This document shows positions 11,542 to 23,660 of a DNA stretch of 64,000 bases, one piece after another. Below the pieces are notes generated by a model that saw nothing but the letters and a program-made list of their open reading frames with translations, had not been told where the DNA came from and made no database searches. The translations under genes and the position numbers were made by a program. Each line of letters starts with the position of its first letter. Position 1 is the first letter of the stretch. The stretch comes from Cryptomeria japonica (taxonomy: Eukaryota; Streptophyta; Pinopsida; Cupressales; Cupressaceae), in NCBI RefSeq assembly GCF_030272615.1, contig NC_081406.1:477986900-478050899 (forward strand), read 5' to 3'.

Positions 11542-11862
11542 TTGATACTCCTAACAGGGTAAGCTATCAGAAATAGCTAAACATGTAGCTCTAACCGAGC
11601 GCTCTTTATTATTGCAATAGTGAAGTTGTGGGTGCCATACCCACGACAGTTTTTCTCTCTAACCAAGAGTTTCTGCGTAACCAAAATATATGTGTTATGG
11701 AGTCAATCATGTATGATTGTTATCTATTTGTTTTAGCTTTATATTATGTTACTGCACTATTCAGTTTATGCATAACAGTAAAGTTATTATTAAAGAAAGG
11801 TTTTGGAGTACTGATTCACCCCTCCCCTCTCAGTACATTAGCTTTCCATATTGGGCCTAACA
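11542..11862 (+). repeat. Truncated 5' LTR of element C
   Basis: It matches 22767-23082 of the 3' LTR with about 20 differences over 320 bases (by-eye count). It ends GGGCCTAACA just before the primer site. The first roughly 817 bp of LTR are absent, and Gypsy integrase sequence abuts directly. ATCTT at the junction may be microhomology. Confidence 0.85.
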
Positions 11863-11864
11863 AT

Positions 11865-11876
11865 TGGTATCAGAGA
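11865..11876 (+). other. Primer binding site (initiator Met tRNA), element C
   Basis: TGGTATCAGAGA lies two bases after the LTR end and pairs with the 3' end of initiator-Met tRNA. The last base departs from the usual C. Confidence 0.8.
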
Positions 11877-11924
11877 TTCAATCTTGGAAAAGGGTTTAAC
11901 TGCCTAAAGAGAAAGATCTTATCA

Positions 11925-13278
11925 ATGGAAGGGTATAAACAATCTCGGAGGATTGTATATTTGCAAGAAGAACTGGATCATGCTAATCAAGTGATTGCAG
12001 ACATGCAAAGGCGAATGCAAAAATCTCTGAAAGTGAGAAGAAGATTATCTGATGATTTGCAGGACTCTCAAGAGTTAGTGGAACAAATCAAGACATCATC
12101 TGAGAATAGTATATCTGAAGAGACTGAAGAAATGATTGGAGTATTGAAAGAAAAGAATAAAAGCACTGGCTAATCAACTGAAAGCAATGAAAAGAGAACA
12201 TGAACATTTCAGCACACAGATGACTAAAAATCTTGATGCATTAAGGACAACCGAGGATAAAGTAAGAGATCTAGAAAGAGAGAAACAACAACTTGAAGTC
12301 TTAGTATCTGATAAGAATGATGAAATCACAAGGTTGACTGGAATTCAACAAAATCTATCAGATCAACTAGGTTATGCACATCATGAAGCAATTATGAAAA
12401 ATGATGAGAATCGAGCATTGAAACTTGAAGTATCAAGGTTGACTGATGAACTTGAATCGAAGAAGAAATCCAAAGAAACACTCAAGAAGAGTTATGAAGC
12501 ATCAAAAATGTTGGATGAGCAACTGAATACAAGAAGACCCAACAAGGATGCAAGAATCAGTTACAAAGGAAAAGACTCTACCAAGAAGGGAATTCATACT
12601 ACCGAGAGAGGAGAATCATCAAAGCAAGCTAGAAACAAGAATAACATCAAAAGAAAGAAGCTTATTTGCAACTACTATGGAAATCAAGGTCACACTGCCA
12701 ACATGTGTCAAATCAAAAAAGGTAAGCAACCGAATGTCACTAAGTTCAATGGTTATTGTTACAATTGCAATAACAATGGTCACACATCTAATCAATGTAG
12801 GACAAAGTGTGTGAACAATTATCAGAAGGCAAAATTGAAAGGGTTTTGTAAAAACTGCAATAGATATGGACATAGTACCGAGAAGTGTTGGTTTAAGCAA
12901 AAGAACTATATGTGGTATGCACACCAAGAAAATACTAGAGGTTACCGAACTCACACAGATCCTTACCAATAGTATTCTGTAGTACCATGGGATTACAATA
13001 CAAGGATATGGTGTGAATGTTGTGGAAGATATGGACATATAAGTGCCAACTACTTTATAAGGTTTGGAATGAACAACCGAAGATCATGGAGAAATCCTGG
13101 TATGGCATGTCTTCATTGTCACAAAGTTGGACATTTAGCTGGAGATTGCAGAGATCAACCTAGAAAAGACACTAAGGAAATAAAAGAAAAATTAAAGATG
13201 ATTTGGAAAAAGAAGGAAATTGTGTCAAATGAAGTAAGCACCTTACCTACCGAGTTAGGTGCACCTCTTCCAAATTAA
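11925..13278 (+). pseudogene. Gag-like protein with coiled coil and five zinc knuckles (element C)
   Basis: The ATG at 11925 (MEGYKQSRRIVYLQEE) follows the primer site. The first ~200 residues are charged and heptad-like, so a coiled coil is likely. Five knuckle-like motifs follow: CNYYGNQGHTANMC, CYNCNNNGHTSNQC, CKNCNRYGHSTEKC, CECCGRYGHISANY and CLHCHKVGHLAGDC. Three are canonical CCHC, one has Tyr for the second Cys, and one lacks the last Cys. A one-base shift near 12155-12165 and a stop at 12970 break the frame. Gag knuckles bind RNA, and five in a row suggests extended RNA binding. The layout resembles the gag of element B, which supports a shared lineage. Confidence 0.8.
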
Positions 13279-13829
13279 TCGGTAAAGGTATGAAGGGACT
13301 GCATTATCTCAAGGTTAAATCTTAACAGTTCCTATTTTATCATGTACTTAATTCAAATCTGCATAATTAAGATGTAATAGTAAAATTTGAAATTCTATCA
13401 AAGTCTTTTAAAGCACTATACAGGAAAACTGTCAAGTCGGTGAATAAAGGAAACCTATCTAGTCGGTGAATGAAGGAAGTTTGGTTACTCGGTTAAAGCG
13501 GAAAAAGGAAAGAAAATTAAGTGGAACCGAGTGTATTTAATGTTTTTGACCTAACCTGCATGGAGCCTGATAAGGCATATTGTGTACTTAAAAGCATTTT
13601 TGCAATCATTTTCAATTTACCAAGTTTTCGAGAGAGTAGAGCAAATCGAATCTAAGGCGATCAAACCTCCTACAAAGCAAATTCAAGGAATTTACATCAA
13701 TCTCAATGCATTGTTAAGTTGGTTTACTGATCTTATATAGTTGCCATTATCTACTAAGTATAAAGCATCAGTCGTTTGAAAATCCTAAAACCCTAAGGTT
13801 CCTTTGTTAGCTTTTATCTGAAATATACA
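13279..13829 (+). other. Spacer between gag and second ORF of element C
   Basis: There is no gene. It carries several copies of the motif (A/T)GTCGGTGAAT / CGGTTAA (about 13434-13500). The 3' part (13600-13829) resembles a 5' leader that ends just before the ATG of the second ORF, so the ORF may be made from a separate or spliced RNA. Confidence 0.4.
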
Positions 13830-15862
13830 ATGGTGCCCAGGATCCAAGATCCCATAGTTGTCAAGAATGTAGAGAAGCCCTCACTAAAATACTCTTTGAG
13901 TCCCAAAGTTGCATCTGAATCGGATGACAAAACCGCTTTTTCACTCATCCCGGATAGAGTGTTGTTAGTCGAGGATGTGAGATTCTTCACCAAATGTCGT
14001 GTTGAAGAACTCGGTCATGTTGAAATTAAAGACACCTATGATGAGTTGTGCACTGATGGTAAATTGAACAACAAGTATGAACACATCAAGATCAAGGGAT
14101 TGACTGAAGCCCTAACCTCTCCCCGTGTGTTCAAACCCCAGTGGGTGAAGTTTGTTCTAAGCAGAGTTCACGATGATTTCATGTGGCTAGAAGAGCAACC
14201 ATTTAAGATTACCAAGGAAATCATTCATCTGATTACCGGTTACCCCATTTATGATCATGCCCGAGCCCAAAAGATGATATCACAGAAGGAATTGATCAGT
14301 TTAACCAAAGCAGAATTAGATTGCAGAGGATTGAAACTGAATAATGTCACTGATGAAGAACTAAAATTTGCCATAAGAGTAATGGGTTACTGTTTCTTCC
14401 AATCAGCAAGGGAAAATAGTGTACCCTGTGCAGCAGTAGACCTGGCCTACAAAATTGTGAAAAAGGGAATGAAAATTGATCTATGTGAGGTGTTGCTGAA
14501 GAACCTGTTTGAGAATCTGAACACCATCAGGAAGCCAAAGAAAAACAACTCGGCTAATATGTCATGCCCAACTTTTGGGCAAAACACAACCGACAAATTT
14601 TTTTTTTTAGCACTTAATTACATGCATTCATTTACTTAAATAGTTGTGACAACTTAACAGTTTGTTCTAAATGAAATCTTAATTGATATTAAATACTAAT
14701 GTAACAATTATGATAACTTCTATTATCAAGCGGAGCAAATAATTTTCATGAGGGTGTTATTAAGTTCTCTCGAAAGTTCCTTTCATTTCAGTTGCACTTT
14801 TTAGTACTTATTTGGATCCATTTCTACTAAACAAACATTAATATAATTACTGGGTTTGATATCAATTATTTACTAAATGTTAACACTATTGCTATTTCAT
14901 TTCATTAATATTGCCTAATTGAGTAGATACAATTAAGGTGCCAAACATCATTAAGTTAATTAAATTGTCTGATGAAAGACTCCACTTGGGATAATAAGGT
15001 ACGCCTGGCTTAGTTCCTTAATTTTATTATAGAGAAATTTTATTACAATATCCTCTTAAATTATTTATTTTACTATATTGAATCATTCCATTTAATTATA
15101 AAAATAAAACCATTTTGATCTCTAAAATGAATTAAAATAATTTAAATCAAGTTTATATATTATTTTTTCCAACATCAACTATTTAATATTTTGCTTCCAT
15201 TAATCCCATTACCACTTGCTTTAATTTCAACCGATTGAACTTCTAAACTATGTTTATCCAAATATGATAATAATAATGTTGTAGAATATTTCATTATATT
15301 TTCCATTAAAAATCCCCTAAAAGGTTAATCTCCAAAATTAATTAGAATTTTAAGCATTTTTTTTTTAAAATATGCTCTCTTGACTATTTAAACATTTATA
15401 AAATATAAACACCTAATAAAATAATTAACTCTTCAATTTGTCCTATACATTATATATAAATGACCATTTAACATTGATAAAAAGAAATTAAGGATGGTAT
15501 ATATATATATAAAGTGAGGTTTATCCCCCTTTTAGTTAAACATACCTAAATTTACCATGATACCCATAAACCCCAATTCTGTTTTAATCATTACAAAAAG
15601 CCTCTTTTATTTATTTATTTAATTTTTTTTATAGATTTGTTTTTTTTAAAAGATTTTGTTTTGTAATAATATTTTATTTTTTTTTTAAATAAAGTTTTAA
15701 ATAGTTTTTTTTTTTTTTTTTTGGTTGCTTTATTTAAAAAGTGCAAATATATATTTTGATATATGAATATGTTGGTTTAAGTTTATATATATAATGTTAA
15801 AATGAATTCATATATATATCCAACAAATAAGTTTATTTATTAAGTAATGAATTCATTTTAAC

Positions 15863-15895
<33 letters not shown>

Positions 15896-18800
15896 CAATA
15901 AATTTATTTCTGTTTATATCTAAGAAATGAATTCTTTTAGATATTCAATATAGGCATGAAAAGCTGTTTATATATATATGTGGTGTCTAGGACAAAAGCT
16001 TTCTATGAAAAATATAAAATCTGAAACATATTTAGCAGATTGGATAATTTCTACAGATTTGAATCATTGAATTTATTTCCTTTTTATCAAAATCCTAGTT
16101 GCTAAAAGAAATAGATAGGTTATTTAAATATTGATTTACTATCAACAAAATATAGTAAAAAGCAGAATTAAGTCAGTTAGAATAGCAACTCTAGAATTTC
16201 TATTTATTTCATTTAATCTGTTTAACTATAGATTTTATTCTCTGTAACTGAACAAATGACAGTATTTAATAATTCTAACAGCAACTATATAAATGACCAA
16301 TTTAATAAATTTAACAGCAACTAGATAAATCTAGACTAAAATAAAACTTTAGAAATGACTATAATAAATCTTTTTTTTTTTTTTTTTTTTTTCTGCAATA
16401 AACAAAATGATAGATTTAAATAAAACTAAATATGACATTTCCATGTATAGATCTAAATTTTAGATTTTATTTTATTTCCCAACCTATTACATCCAGGTAG
16501 ATCTATTCCATTTCTTTTCTAATATCTTGATTTTAAATGCATAAAGGGAATCAATACATTTCTTTCTTTTCAAAGCATCCTATACACAACAAATATTTAT
16601 TTCAAAACTAAAAACGAGAAATAATCATTTCTTTTCTGCAATATAACATAAATAAATATCACATATCTTTAAAACATATTCTCAAGTTTTTATTGTCATT
16701 TTACAAATAGGTCTCTCATTTCAAATAGATGAGGACTTTCAAAGAATATTAATTGCATTTAGAACATTTTTCTACAACCATTAACTCCAGCCATATCTAC
16801 ATGTCCTGATATTTTCTTCTAACAACCTACAAATAAAACAAAGAGATGACCATGGAGTGCTCACCTCCCAGCCTAGGCTAACTAGTAGCCACCCCCGAGC
16901 TCGGAGAACCAAGCCCTAGACAGGATTACACACATGCAATACAAAAGACAAGGGAAAACACCAGCTCAAACACAATCCCAACCCAGGCTACACTGCACCA
17001 CACATTTGTGATGTCTTTTCAAGGGTGGTAGTGGACCAAGTACCCTGAGGAGACTGCAAGTATGGTAAAACATATAGCCACCTCATGGCAAACCAAATAC
17101 TTCAAGTATAACAGCCCCACATTCCTTCTGCCCCCCAAGGCATTCATGCCTTATTTTCCCTCCTTATGACCCCCAATGCATAAACAAGTCATGCAGCAAG
17201 GGTTGCATAAAATCCCTTGTGATCACTCTCATAACGAGAGCCTCTCACTCGAGGGCTGTCACTTCTACCACCCACAAGCCCATCCTCTCTCCCAAGAGTA
17301 GGAGGTCGTGTTTACTCCCAAAACACATACATTGCATAAGCACAAAACACTAAGTAAATTTCCAAGAAATACATGCACGAAAACCAGTCTTCCTCACAGG
17401 CATTTTTCTTTAAAAACAACATACAATAAGAAAATATCACAAGAAAAGTAGAACCAACCTTAAACTACCCAAACGTATGCTAGTTTTGTTGAGGATGAGC
17501 AGCCCAATTCCACAAGACTTCTCTTTCTACCCTTAGCCTGCATTCTAAATCCCAAATCTATCTTTTTTTTTCCAAAATTCTTTTGTCTCCAAAAATGGAG
17601 AGTGGGTGATTACCCCCAAAATCTCTCTTTCTTGCTTAAGAAGACACTAGTGTGAGTTCTCTCAAGCTTCTAAAATTGAAAAGGAAAGTAGGGTAAAATG
17701 GGAAAGGGAACTCTCATTCAAAAAGGAAGGTTAACAACTTAGTTCAAGCCTTCTAATTTCCATTTTCGCACAACTTAGAAAAGTCACTTTTTAGGGTGTC
17801 TAAATGGTCACATGGGAGTAGAAACATGCCTAAAATTACTCCTAACTCTTAGGTATACCTTATGGGCTTTAGGATACCCTAATAAACTACCCCTAGGAGT
17901 CCATTTAACCCTTTTTAAACCCCTCTGAAATTTATTTTCGGGTCAAAATTAAGTTGACCATCCCAAAGATTCTTTACCTAAGGCAATTATGGAATCACAT
18001 TAAATTTAATTGAAAAAGCTATAGTTAAACAATTCCCTCCAAGAAACAAATTTAAAAACTCAAACATAAATCAACACATGTGTCAAGTGACACAAAGAAA
18101 ATACTTTTACAAAATTGTACATGAAATCTTGTCTCTTGTTGGATTTAAGTAAGTCAAATAAATAACATTTAACACACATGCATCATTTACTATTACGAAT
18201 AAAATACGACACAAATAGGGTGATGTCTCTCCAAAATAGACAAACCCTAGTTTAACGAACATACATAGGTCTAGGTTTGGTTCTCCGTAATATTTCCATG
18301 GTCACATGGATATCTTTTCCTGCGCCACTCAAATACACATTAGTAATTTCCAATAACCTCGTATAATATTAAACACATGAATTAGAATACACATCAAACA
18401 CTTCGCATACAATTTTCATTTGAACAATTCAATATATCTCATATCCAATTAAATCCACATAAGCAATTATCATAATTCTCGTAATTTTGGTCCACACATA
18501 AAACATACATCTTAATTCTATTATCATAATAAAGTCCTACAAATCTAATAATGACATACATCATCTCCAATTTATCCTATTCTAGAATCATATAGAGTTC
18601 TTTATCATAAAGAATATAAATGAAGCATCAACATTCATCAATGTTATCCAATCATGAAATCATATAAGTTCTACATCCAGACATAGCTGACATATGTTAA
18701 ATCAAGATTATCCAATCAATGGATCTTTTAGGATTTCAAATTCATAACACATCAAAATGTACACCACAAGGTGCAATAACTCTATAACTTGGTTCAATTA

Positions 18801-21555
18801 CTTTTCTCACCAATCTATCTATCTAACACAGTCCATTCTATTGAATTATAAAGCATTTATTAATAGGGTCAAACATGGTCAACTAAGTTAGTCAAAGCTT
18901 GGTTTGGGGAAGGCCTTACATAATACATTAAAGTTTGGATCATTATTGGTATGCATGTTTTTCTATTTTGAAAAATTCTTTCCATCAGTCGGTAAAGTTA
19001 TTTGGGAACTACACCGACCAATCACCCATCAGATAAATGACTTCATCAAGAAGTTAGGTGATAATTTCAATGATATTATGAATGACTACTTCAACAAATT
19101 TCAAGAGAAAATGCATAACGGATATAGGATTCCACCCCAGCTAGTAGAGAAATACAAAAATGATATATGTTTTGAAGTTGACACCGATTACTATTATGTG
19201 AATGTTGTGGAACCAAGAACTCAATGTTTGTCACCTATGGGTTATGAGATTGATTTTGACATCACACAATAGCAAATTGATACATTTCTCACATTACCAA
19301 GGCATGCTACTGAGCTAAGGTATCGAACCTATGAGGAAGTAAAGGAAAAGGTAAAAATGAGCAGTGTAGTATCCAAAGCTACAAGAAAGGCAACAAAAAT
19401 GATAAAGGTATTGTCAGAGAAATTTGGAGAAGACTCTTCCTCTACACCTGTCAAAGGCACCATTGCCATTACCGAAGAGGAATCTGAAGCCCAAGAGGCA
19501 GCAATAACACTAAGCACTGAATTGCCTAAGGGAAAAGTGTTGAAGAGAAAGAAACAGGACACATCAAAGGCCTCACCGACTCCACCTCCAAAGCGACCTA
19601 ACACGAGCATCTGTAGCCTCACCGAGTAAGAAAACAAAAAGTGTTACTGCTCCCAAGGTAACAAAGACCTACAAGAAATCTACTCAGAGACTCATTTTGG
19701 CAAAAGAGTCTAGTGATACTGAATCAAAGGATGCAAGCAAATTTCAGATTGTCAAAAGCAAGAAGGTAAATGTACATAGTGTTGAAAACTTTTGTGCTAA
19801 TCTAAAATAATATGGAGGAATTGGTTCATTCAGATATGTAAAGTATGAAACCAAAAATAATGATGAGAAGAGACAAATTGAAGAAGCTATCATCTGCACA
19901 CTTCTAAAATTCCGGTTAGCTCCATTAGAACTAGCAAAGTCATTTCCAAATGAACTTTACATGCATATTGATAATAGGTGGAAGTATGCAATGGACTCAG
20001 AGAAATAGATCGGAGAGAGAAGTCTGGTTCATCTATTTCCTAACATGTTAGTAGCTAAAATAAAAGAACATCAGACAACCTACAACTCAAAGTTTCTTGT
20101 CAAATAGAGAGCCTTAAAACTGATGAATGGGCTATATATTGAAGTTGAAAATGAGACAAAAGCAAAGTGGCAAGAAATCTTTAAAATCAAGGATGCCGAT
20201 GAGCAAGCTAAAATTGAAATTGTTGATGTCACCGAGAAAGATCCTGATGTTACCGAGAAAGACCCTGCTCACACCATTCAAATAGATGAAGATGTAATGG
20301 ATACAGAGGCACCAGAATAGGAAATGATAGAAGGCAATGCATATGCAAAACTTGTATCCAGTGAATCAGTCTTGGAACAAGTTCAGCCTTATCCACCGGT
20401 CAAGCAACCTGTCTCAATCAAAACCCCTCATGACACAGAGAAAGGCACCGAAGGTCACAATTCTATAGTAGGAAAAGGTACTACTCAAGAATAGACATCT
20501 CAAGCACCTTCTAGCACTACAAATGTTGAAACTGAGACTCCGAGTACCGAGACACCGAAGGACTCTATAGAGGCTAAAGTAACCGATCAAAGTGTTGCCT
20601 CTACCGAGCAACCTATCGAGGGTCATCAAGCCTCACAAGCCATTGTCTTAGTTTCATCGGTAAAAGGTAAAGAAAAGAAGATGAAAAAGCATAGTTTTAA
20701 AGTTGATTTGTCAAAACCAATAGTGTTGCCCAATGTAGACATATCAAAATTGAAGGGGCAAGCACTCATTGATTTCAGTGAACTATGCAAAGCAAAGGCT
20801 GAACAAGAGAAGCAAATGGCAATTCAAAAGAAAAATAAGGTACTTCAGAAGGTAAAAGCACTCTTAATAGATATGCTACCTGAAGCTACAGTATCAATAG
20901 ATGCAGCCATCCACATTCAACTGGATGAACTCCTAACAAAAATAGAGACATCTGGAGTAGATGCATCAGAGTATTTGAGCAAACTAAAAGACAAAGAACT
21001 CACTACAAAAATGATAGAAGAGGTACAGAAAGCTATAGCTATTGGCAAAGTTAAACTTGTCAAATTTATTGCTAAGTTAACCCCTCAACTCAAGCACATT
21101 CTTTATTTATTTCAAAAACTCTGCACATTTTCTTTATTCATTAAAGACATTAAAAATAAAACAGAGGCAATTGAGAAAGAGATCACCGATCTCTCAAATA
21201 AGTTGACCACAAAGCCAAATTCAGTTCAGAATTTCTATACAAAGCTACAACAACTCATGGCTCAACAATTGGACCTAAGAAATGAAGAACAGAAGATCAG
21301 GATGGACATAATGACACTTTAGACATTATTCCTTCCTCATCTTTCATCCGTCCAAGAACAGATCAACCGATCCACATCCTTATCTACTGCACAAGAGGGA
21401 AGCACTCTAGATGGCTTAATATCATTATTAGCTGATATTCAAGCACATAATTCTTTAATGGACAGTGTAAAGAATGCACTCTCTGTCACTCTCACCGAAG
21501 CCCAGACCAAGTACAAATCCATTTTTGACCAGTTACCATCCCCGAATGGTCATTA
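13830..21555 (+). pseudogene. Long unknown ORF of element C (interrupted by D1)
   Basis: The ORF starts MVPRIQDPIVV at 13830 and runs to 14559, where D1 inserts. The same frame resumes at 18921-18926 after the duplicated TAATA. N-terminal blocks (FFTKCRVEELGHVEI, LTSPRVFKPQWVKFVLSRV, IIHLITGYPIYDHA, SVPCAAVDLAYKI, then after D1 IPPQLVEKYKNDI and PRTQCLSPMGYEI) look like a folded conserved domain. The middle is low complexity with many TEKDP / TETPS / TEQP segments (about 19360-20640). The C-terminus (20681-21555) is a Lys/Glu-rich probable coiled coil. Stops at 19270, 19627, 19808, 20008, 20106, 20318 and 21320 kill this copy. It has no Pol motif, and I do not recognise its function. The start of a similarly placed ORF in element B suggests it is a regular part of this lineage. 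Confidence 0.7.
14560..18920 (+). mobile_element. D1: 4.36-kb non-coding element, probable giant solo LTR
   Basis: It starts TGTCATGCCC and ends GGCCTTACA, and is flanked on both sides by TAATA (14555-14559 and 18921-18925), a 5-bp target duplication. There is no long ORF. The inside is AT-rich with T runs and a TA microsatellite, and one conserved block at 16845-17300 is clearly homologous to the reverse complement of 40320-40790 in D2. No repeat of the left end is seen near the right end, so it is not two LTRs plus a body. A solo LTR of unusual length fits best, and a terminal-repeat-less derivative is the alternative. Confidence 0.75.
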
Positions 21556-21949
21556 AGTTAAGTTTTGATGTTTGTCAAAAAGGGGGAGAGATATAGTACT
21601 AGAGGAGTGATACAATATTGATACAGTATTGAGGGAGTGATATAGTATTCAGAGTATAGTATACAGGGGGAGTATACCGAGCAGAGCAACCAAGCAGAGC
21701 AAGCAAAGTATCCAAGAGCAGTGACCCGAGCAGTGTATAGAACAGTAAGCAAAGCACACAGAACTGATCACTGAGCATGCAAACTCAGAGTTTTGTACAG
21801 TATATCAATAAGGGGAGTATATCTGGATATATTATTGACTATTGTATATACTGTCAGTATAGTCAAATTTTGCAAGTATATAGATTATTGAGTTATAACT
21901 TTGAAAGTAGTTTTTGTCAAACATCTCAACTAATGTCAAAAGGGGAGAT
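21556..21949 (+). other. 3' untranslated region and polypurine tracts of element C
   Basis: AAAAAGGGGGAGAGA at about 21578-21592 and AAAAGGGGAGA at 21939-21949 are both polypurine tracts. The second directly abuts the LTR start and primes plus-strand synthesis. Between them are diverged repeats of GAGTGATA / TATAGTAT and AGCAGAGCAA motifs. Confidence 0.6.
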
Positions 21950-23082
21950 TGTTACTACTTATCAAGTTGCCATTAGTTTTATGTTCAAAGTTATTCTATA
22001 TACTCTAGTCAATTATCTCTACCGAGATATTCAGTCGGTATGCAAGTCCAGTCGGTTATTGAAGAAAGTAGTCTTAGAGCGTAGTATACACCAAGCTGTC
22101 TACCGAGTATCATTTCATGTCTACCGAGCAGCAAAGATGACACATCAAGTTGATATACACCGAGTGAAACATGTTACCAGATTCATTGAACCTGGATATA
22201 CATATGAAAACGTGTTACAAGATCAAGGAACATCTAACCGTTATCACATTGGAAATTGCACTTAAAGATTGTGTATGATTTTGATGTCATCTAACCAATG
22301 AAATAATTTGCATGGTTATTCATTCGATAAATCATATTTGTAAGATTGAAGCAATGAATGGATCACCGTCATAAGAGATCTATTTATATAGCATGAGTTA
22401 AGAATTAAAGTGTGTGCATGAGTGTAAGAAGACTGTTATAGAGACACAGAGGTCACCAAGAAGGTTTTTAGAGAATAGTTGAAGAACAGAGTAAACAGAA
22501 GGGTTTACTGAGTTACTATATGAGTTACTGAGGTATGCTATAAGCAAGGTAACTTATTTTGAACACATAGAATCTGCTATAACATTCCTGATGTAAAGTT
22601 GCAAATATGCGTAATGATTTTATTGTAATATTTTGAAGTTGTAAGAGAAACTTTTAATAGTGTAAAAGACTCTAATCAAGTCTATAAATTGTAAAGCCTC
22701 TAACCAGGTGCAGCATTTAGATGAAGTGTTGTAAAATCCTTTAGCAAGGTAGATCTAATAGATCTTGTTACTCCTAACAGGGCAAGCTATCAGAAATAGT
22801 AAACATGTAGCTCTAATCGAGCACTCTTTATTATTGCAGTAGTGAAGTTGTGGGTGTCATCCCCACTGCAGTTTTTTTCTCTAACCAAGAGTTTCTGTGT
22901 AATCAAAATATGTGTTATGGAGTGAATCATGTATGATTGTTATCTATTTGTTTTAGTTTTATATTATGTTACTGCACTATTCGGTTTATGCATAACAATA
23001 AAGTTATTATTAAAGAAAGGTTTTGGAGTACTGATTCACCCCTCTCCTCTCAGTACATTAGCTTTCTATATTTGGCCTAACA
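21950..23082 (+). repeat. 3' LTR of element C, complete
   Basis: It starts TGTTACTACTTATCAAG after the polypurine tract and ends TTTGGCCTAACA (about 1133 bp). A TATA-like TATTTATATAGC lies near 22382. Its last 316 bp match the truncated 5' LTR. The next base, 23083, is Gypsy integrase coding sequence. Confidence 0.85.
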
Positions 23083-23475
23083 CCAATCAAAGTAGAGATA
23101 CCTTCTCTACGAGTATCATTAAAAGGTCTTATCCCAGATGAAGAACAATGAGTATCTAGATTGCGGGAGTTAGAATAAATCCATGAATGAAGACAAAATG
23201 CCTTTGATCATTTAAAGGTATATCAGCAAAGAATGTGTTTAAGTTATAATCACAGGGTCAAACCATGAGTCTTTCAAGTTGGGGAACTAGTACTAAAGGA
23301 AAATCCACGCAACCAGACAAATAGAGAAAAGAAAGGAATGTTTGAACCAAACTGGTTAGGCTTGTTTGTAGTCACAATAGTATTTGGGTCAGGAGCACAT
23401 CAGCTATCAATACAGGATGGGGATCAACTTGAAGAGCCCATCAATAGCATGCATCTAAAGAAGTTTTACGTCTGA
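23083..23475 (+). pseudogene. Gypsy integrase, C-terminal part
   Basis: It reads PIKVEIPSLRVSLKGLIPDEE, then QQRMCLSYNHRVKP, REKKGMFEPNWLG, and ends INSMHLKKFYV stop at 23475. It is colinear with the minus-strand integrase end at 63568-64000, which carries the same blocks, so both belong to related Tat-like Gypsies. Stops near 23149, 23173 and 23267 are present. It is separated from its N-terminal part by element C. Confidence 0.85.
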
Positions 23476-23660
23476 AAAAAGCAAAAAAATCCAAAACCAG
23501 TGAAAAGGCAGAAAATCCAAAAACAGTGAAAAAGCAGAAAAATCCAAAAACAGTAAAAAAGCAGAAAATCCAAAAAAAAAAGGTTGAAAAAGCAAAAAAT
23601 CCAAAAAAAATCAAATATGAGAAAAAGTGCAATAAAAAAATATGGTGAAAACCTAGCAAA
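23476..23660 (+). repeat. A-rich tandem repeat after integrase
   Basis: Diverged units of about 25-28 bases built on AAAATCCAAAAACAGTGAAA, then GGTGAAAACCTAGCAAACAG. A run of the same kind (GTGAAAACC, GGCAAACAGGC) follows the integrase stop at about 63360-63560 on the minus strand, so it is a normal part of this Gypsy lineage. Confidence 0.65.

Larger units (their letters stand above)
11542..23082 (+). mobile_element. Element C: gag plus long unknown ORF, no pol
   Basis: Order on the plus strand: truncated 5' LTR, initiator-Met primer site, gag with five zinc knuckles, spacer, a long second ORF (about 1,120 codons once D1 is set aside), polypurine tract and complete 3' LTR. No protease, integrase, RT or RNase H motif is present, so it must have moved with enzymes from another element. 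LTR type and primer site are Copia-like. It lies inside the Gypsy integrase gene. The right junction is clean, while the left has lost about 0.8 kb of LTR. Confidence 0.8.

Noticed and set aside
11628-11924. Frame reading from the 5' LTR of element C into gag
   Set aside because: It crosses the LTR end and primer site. The gag more likely starts at the ATG at 11925, and the same LTR frame appears at 22929-23141 in the 3' LTR.
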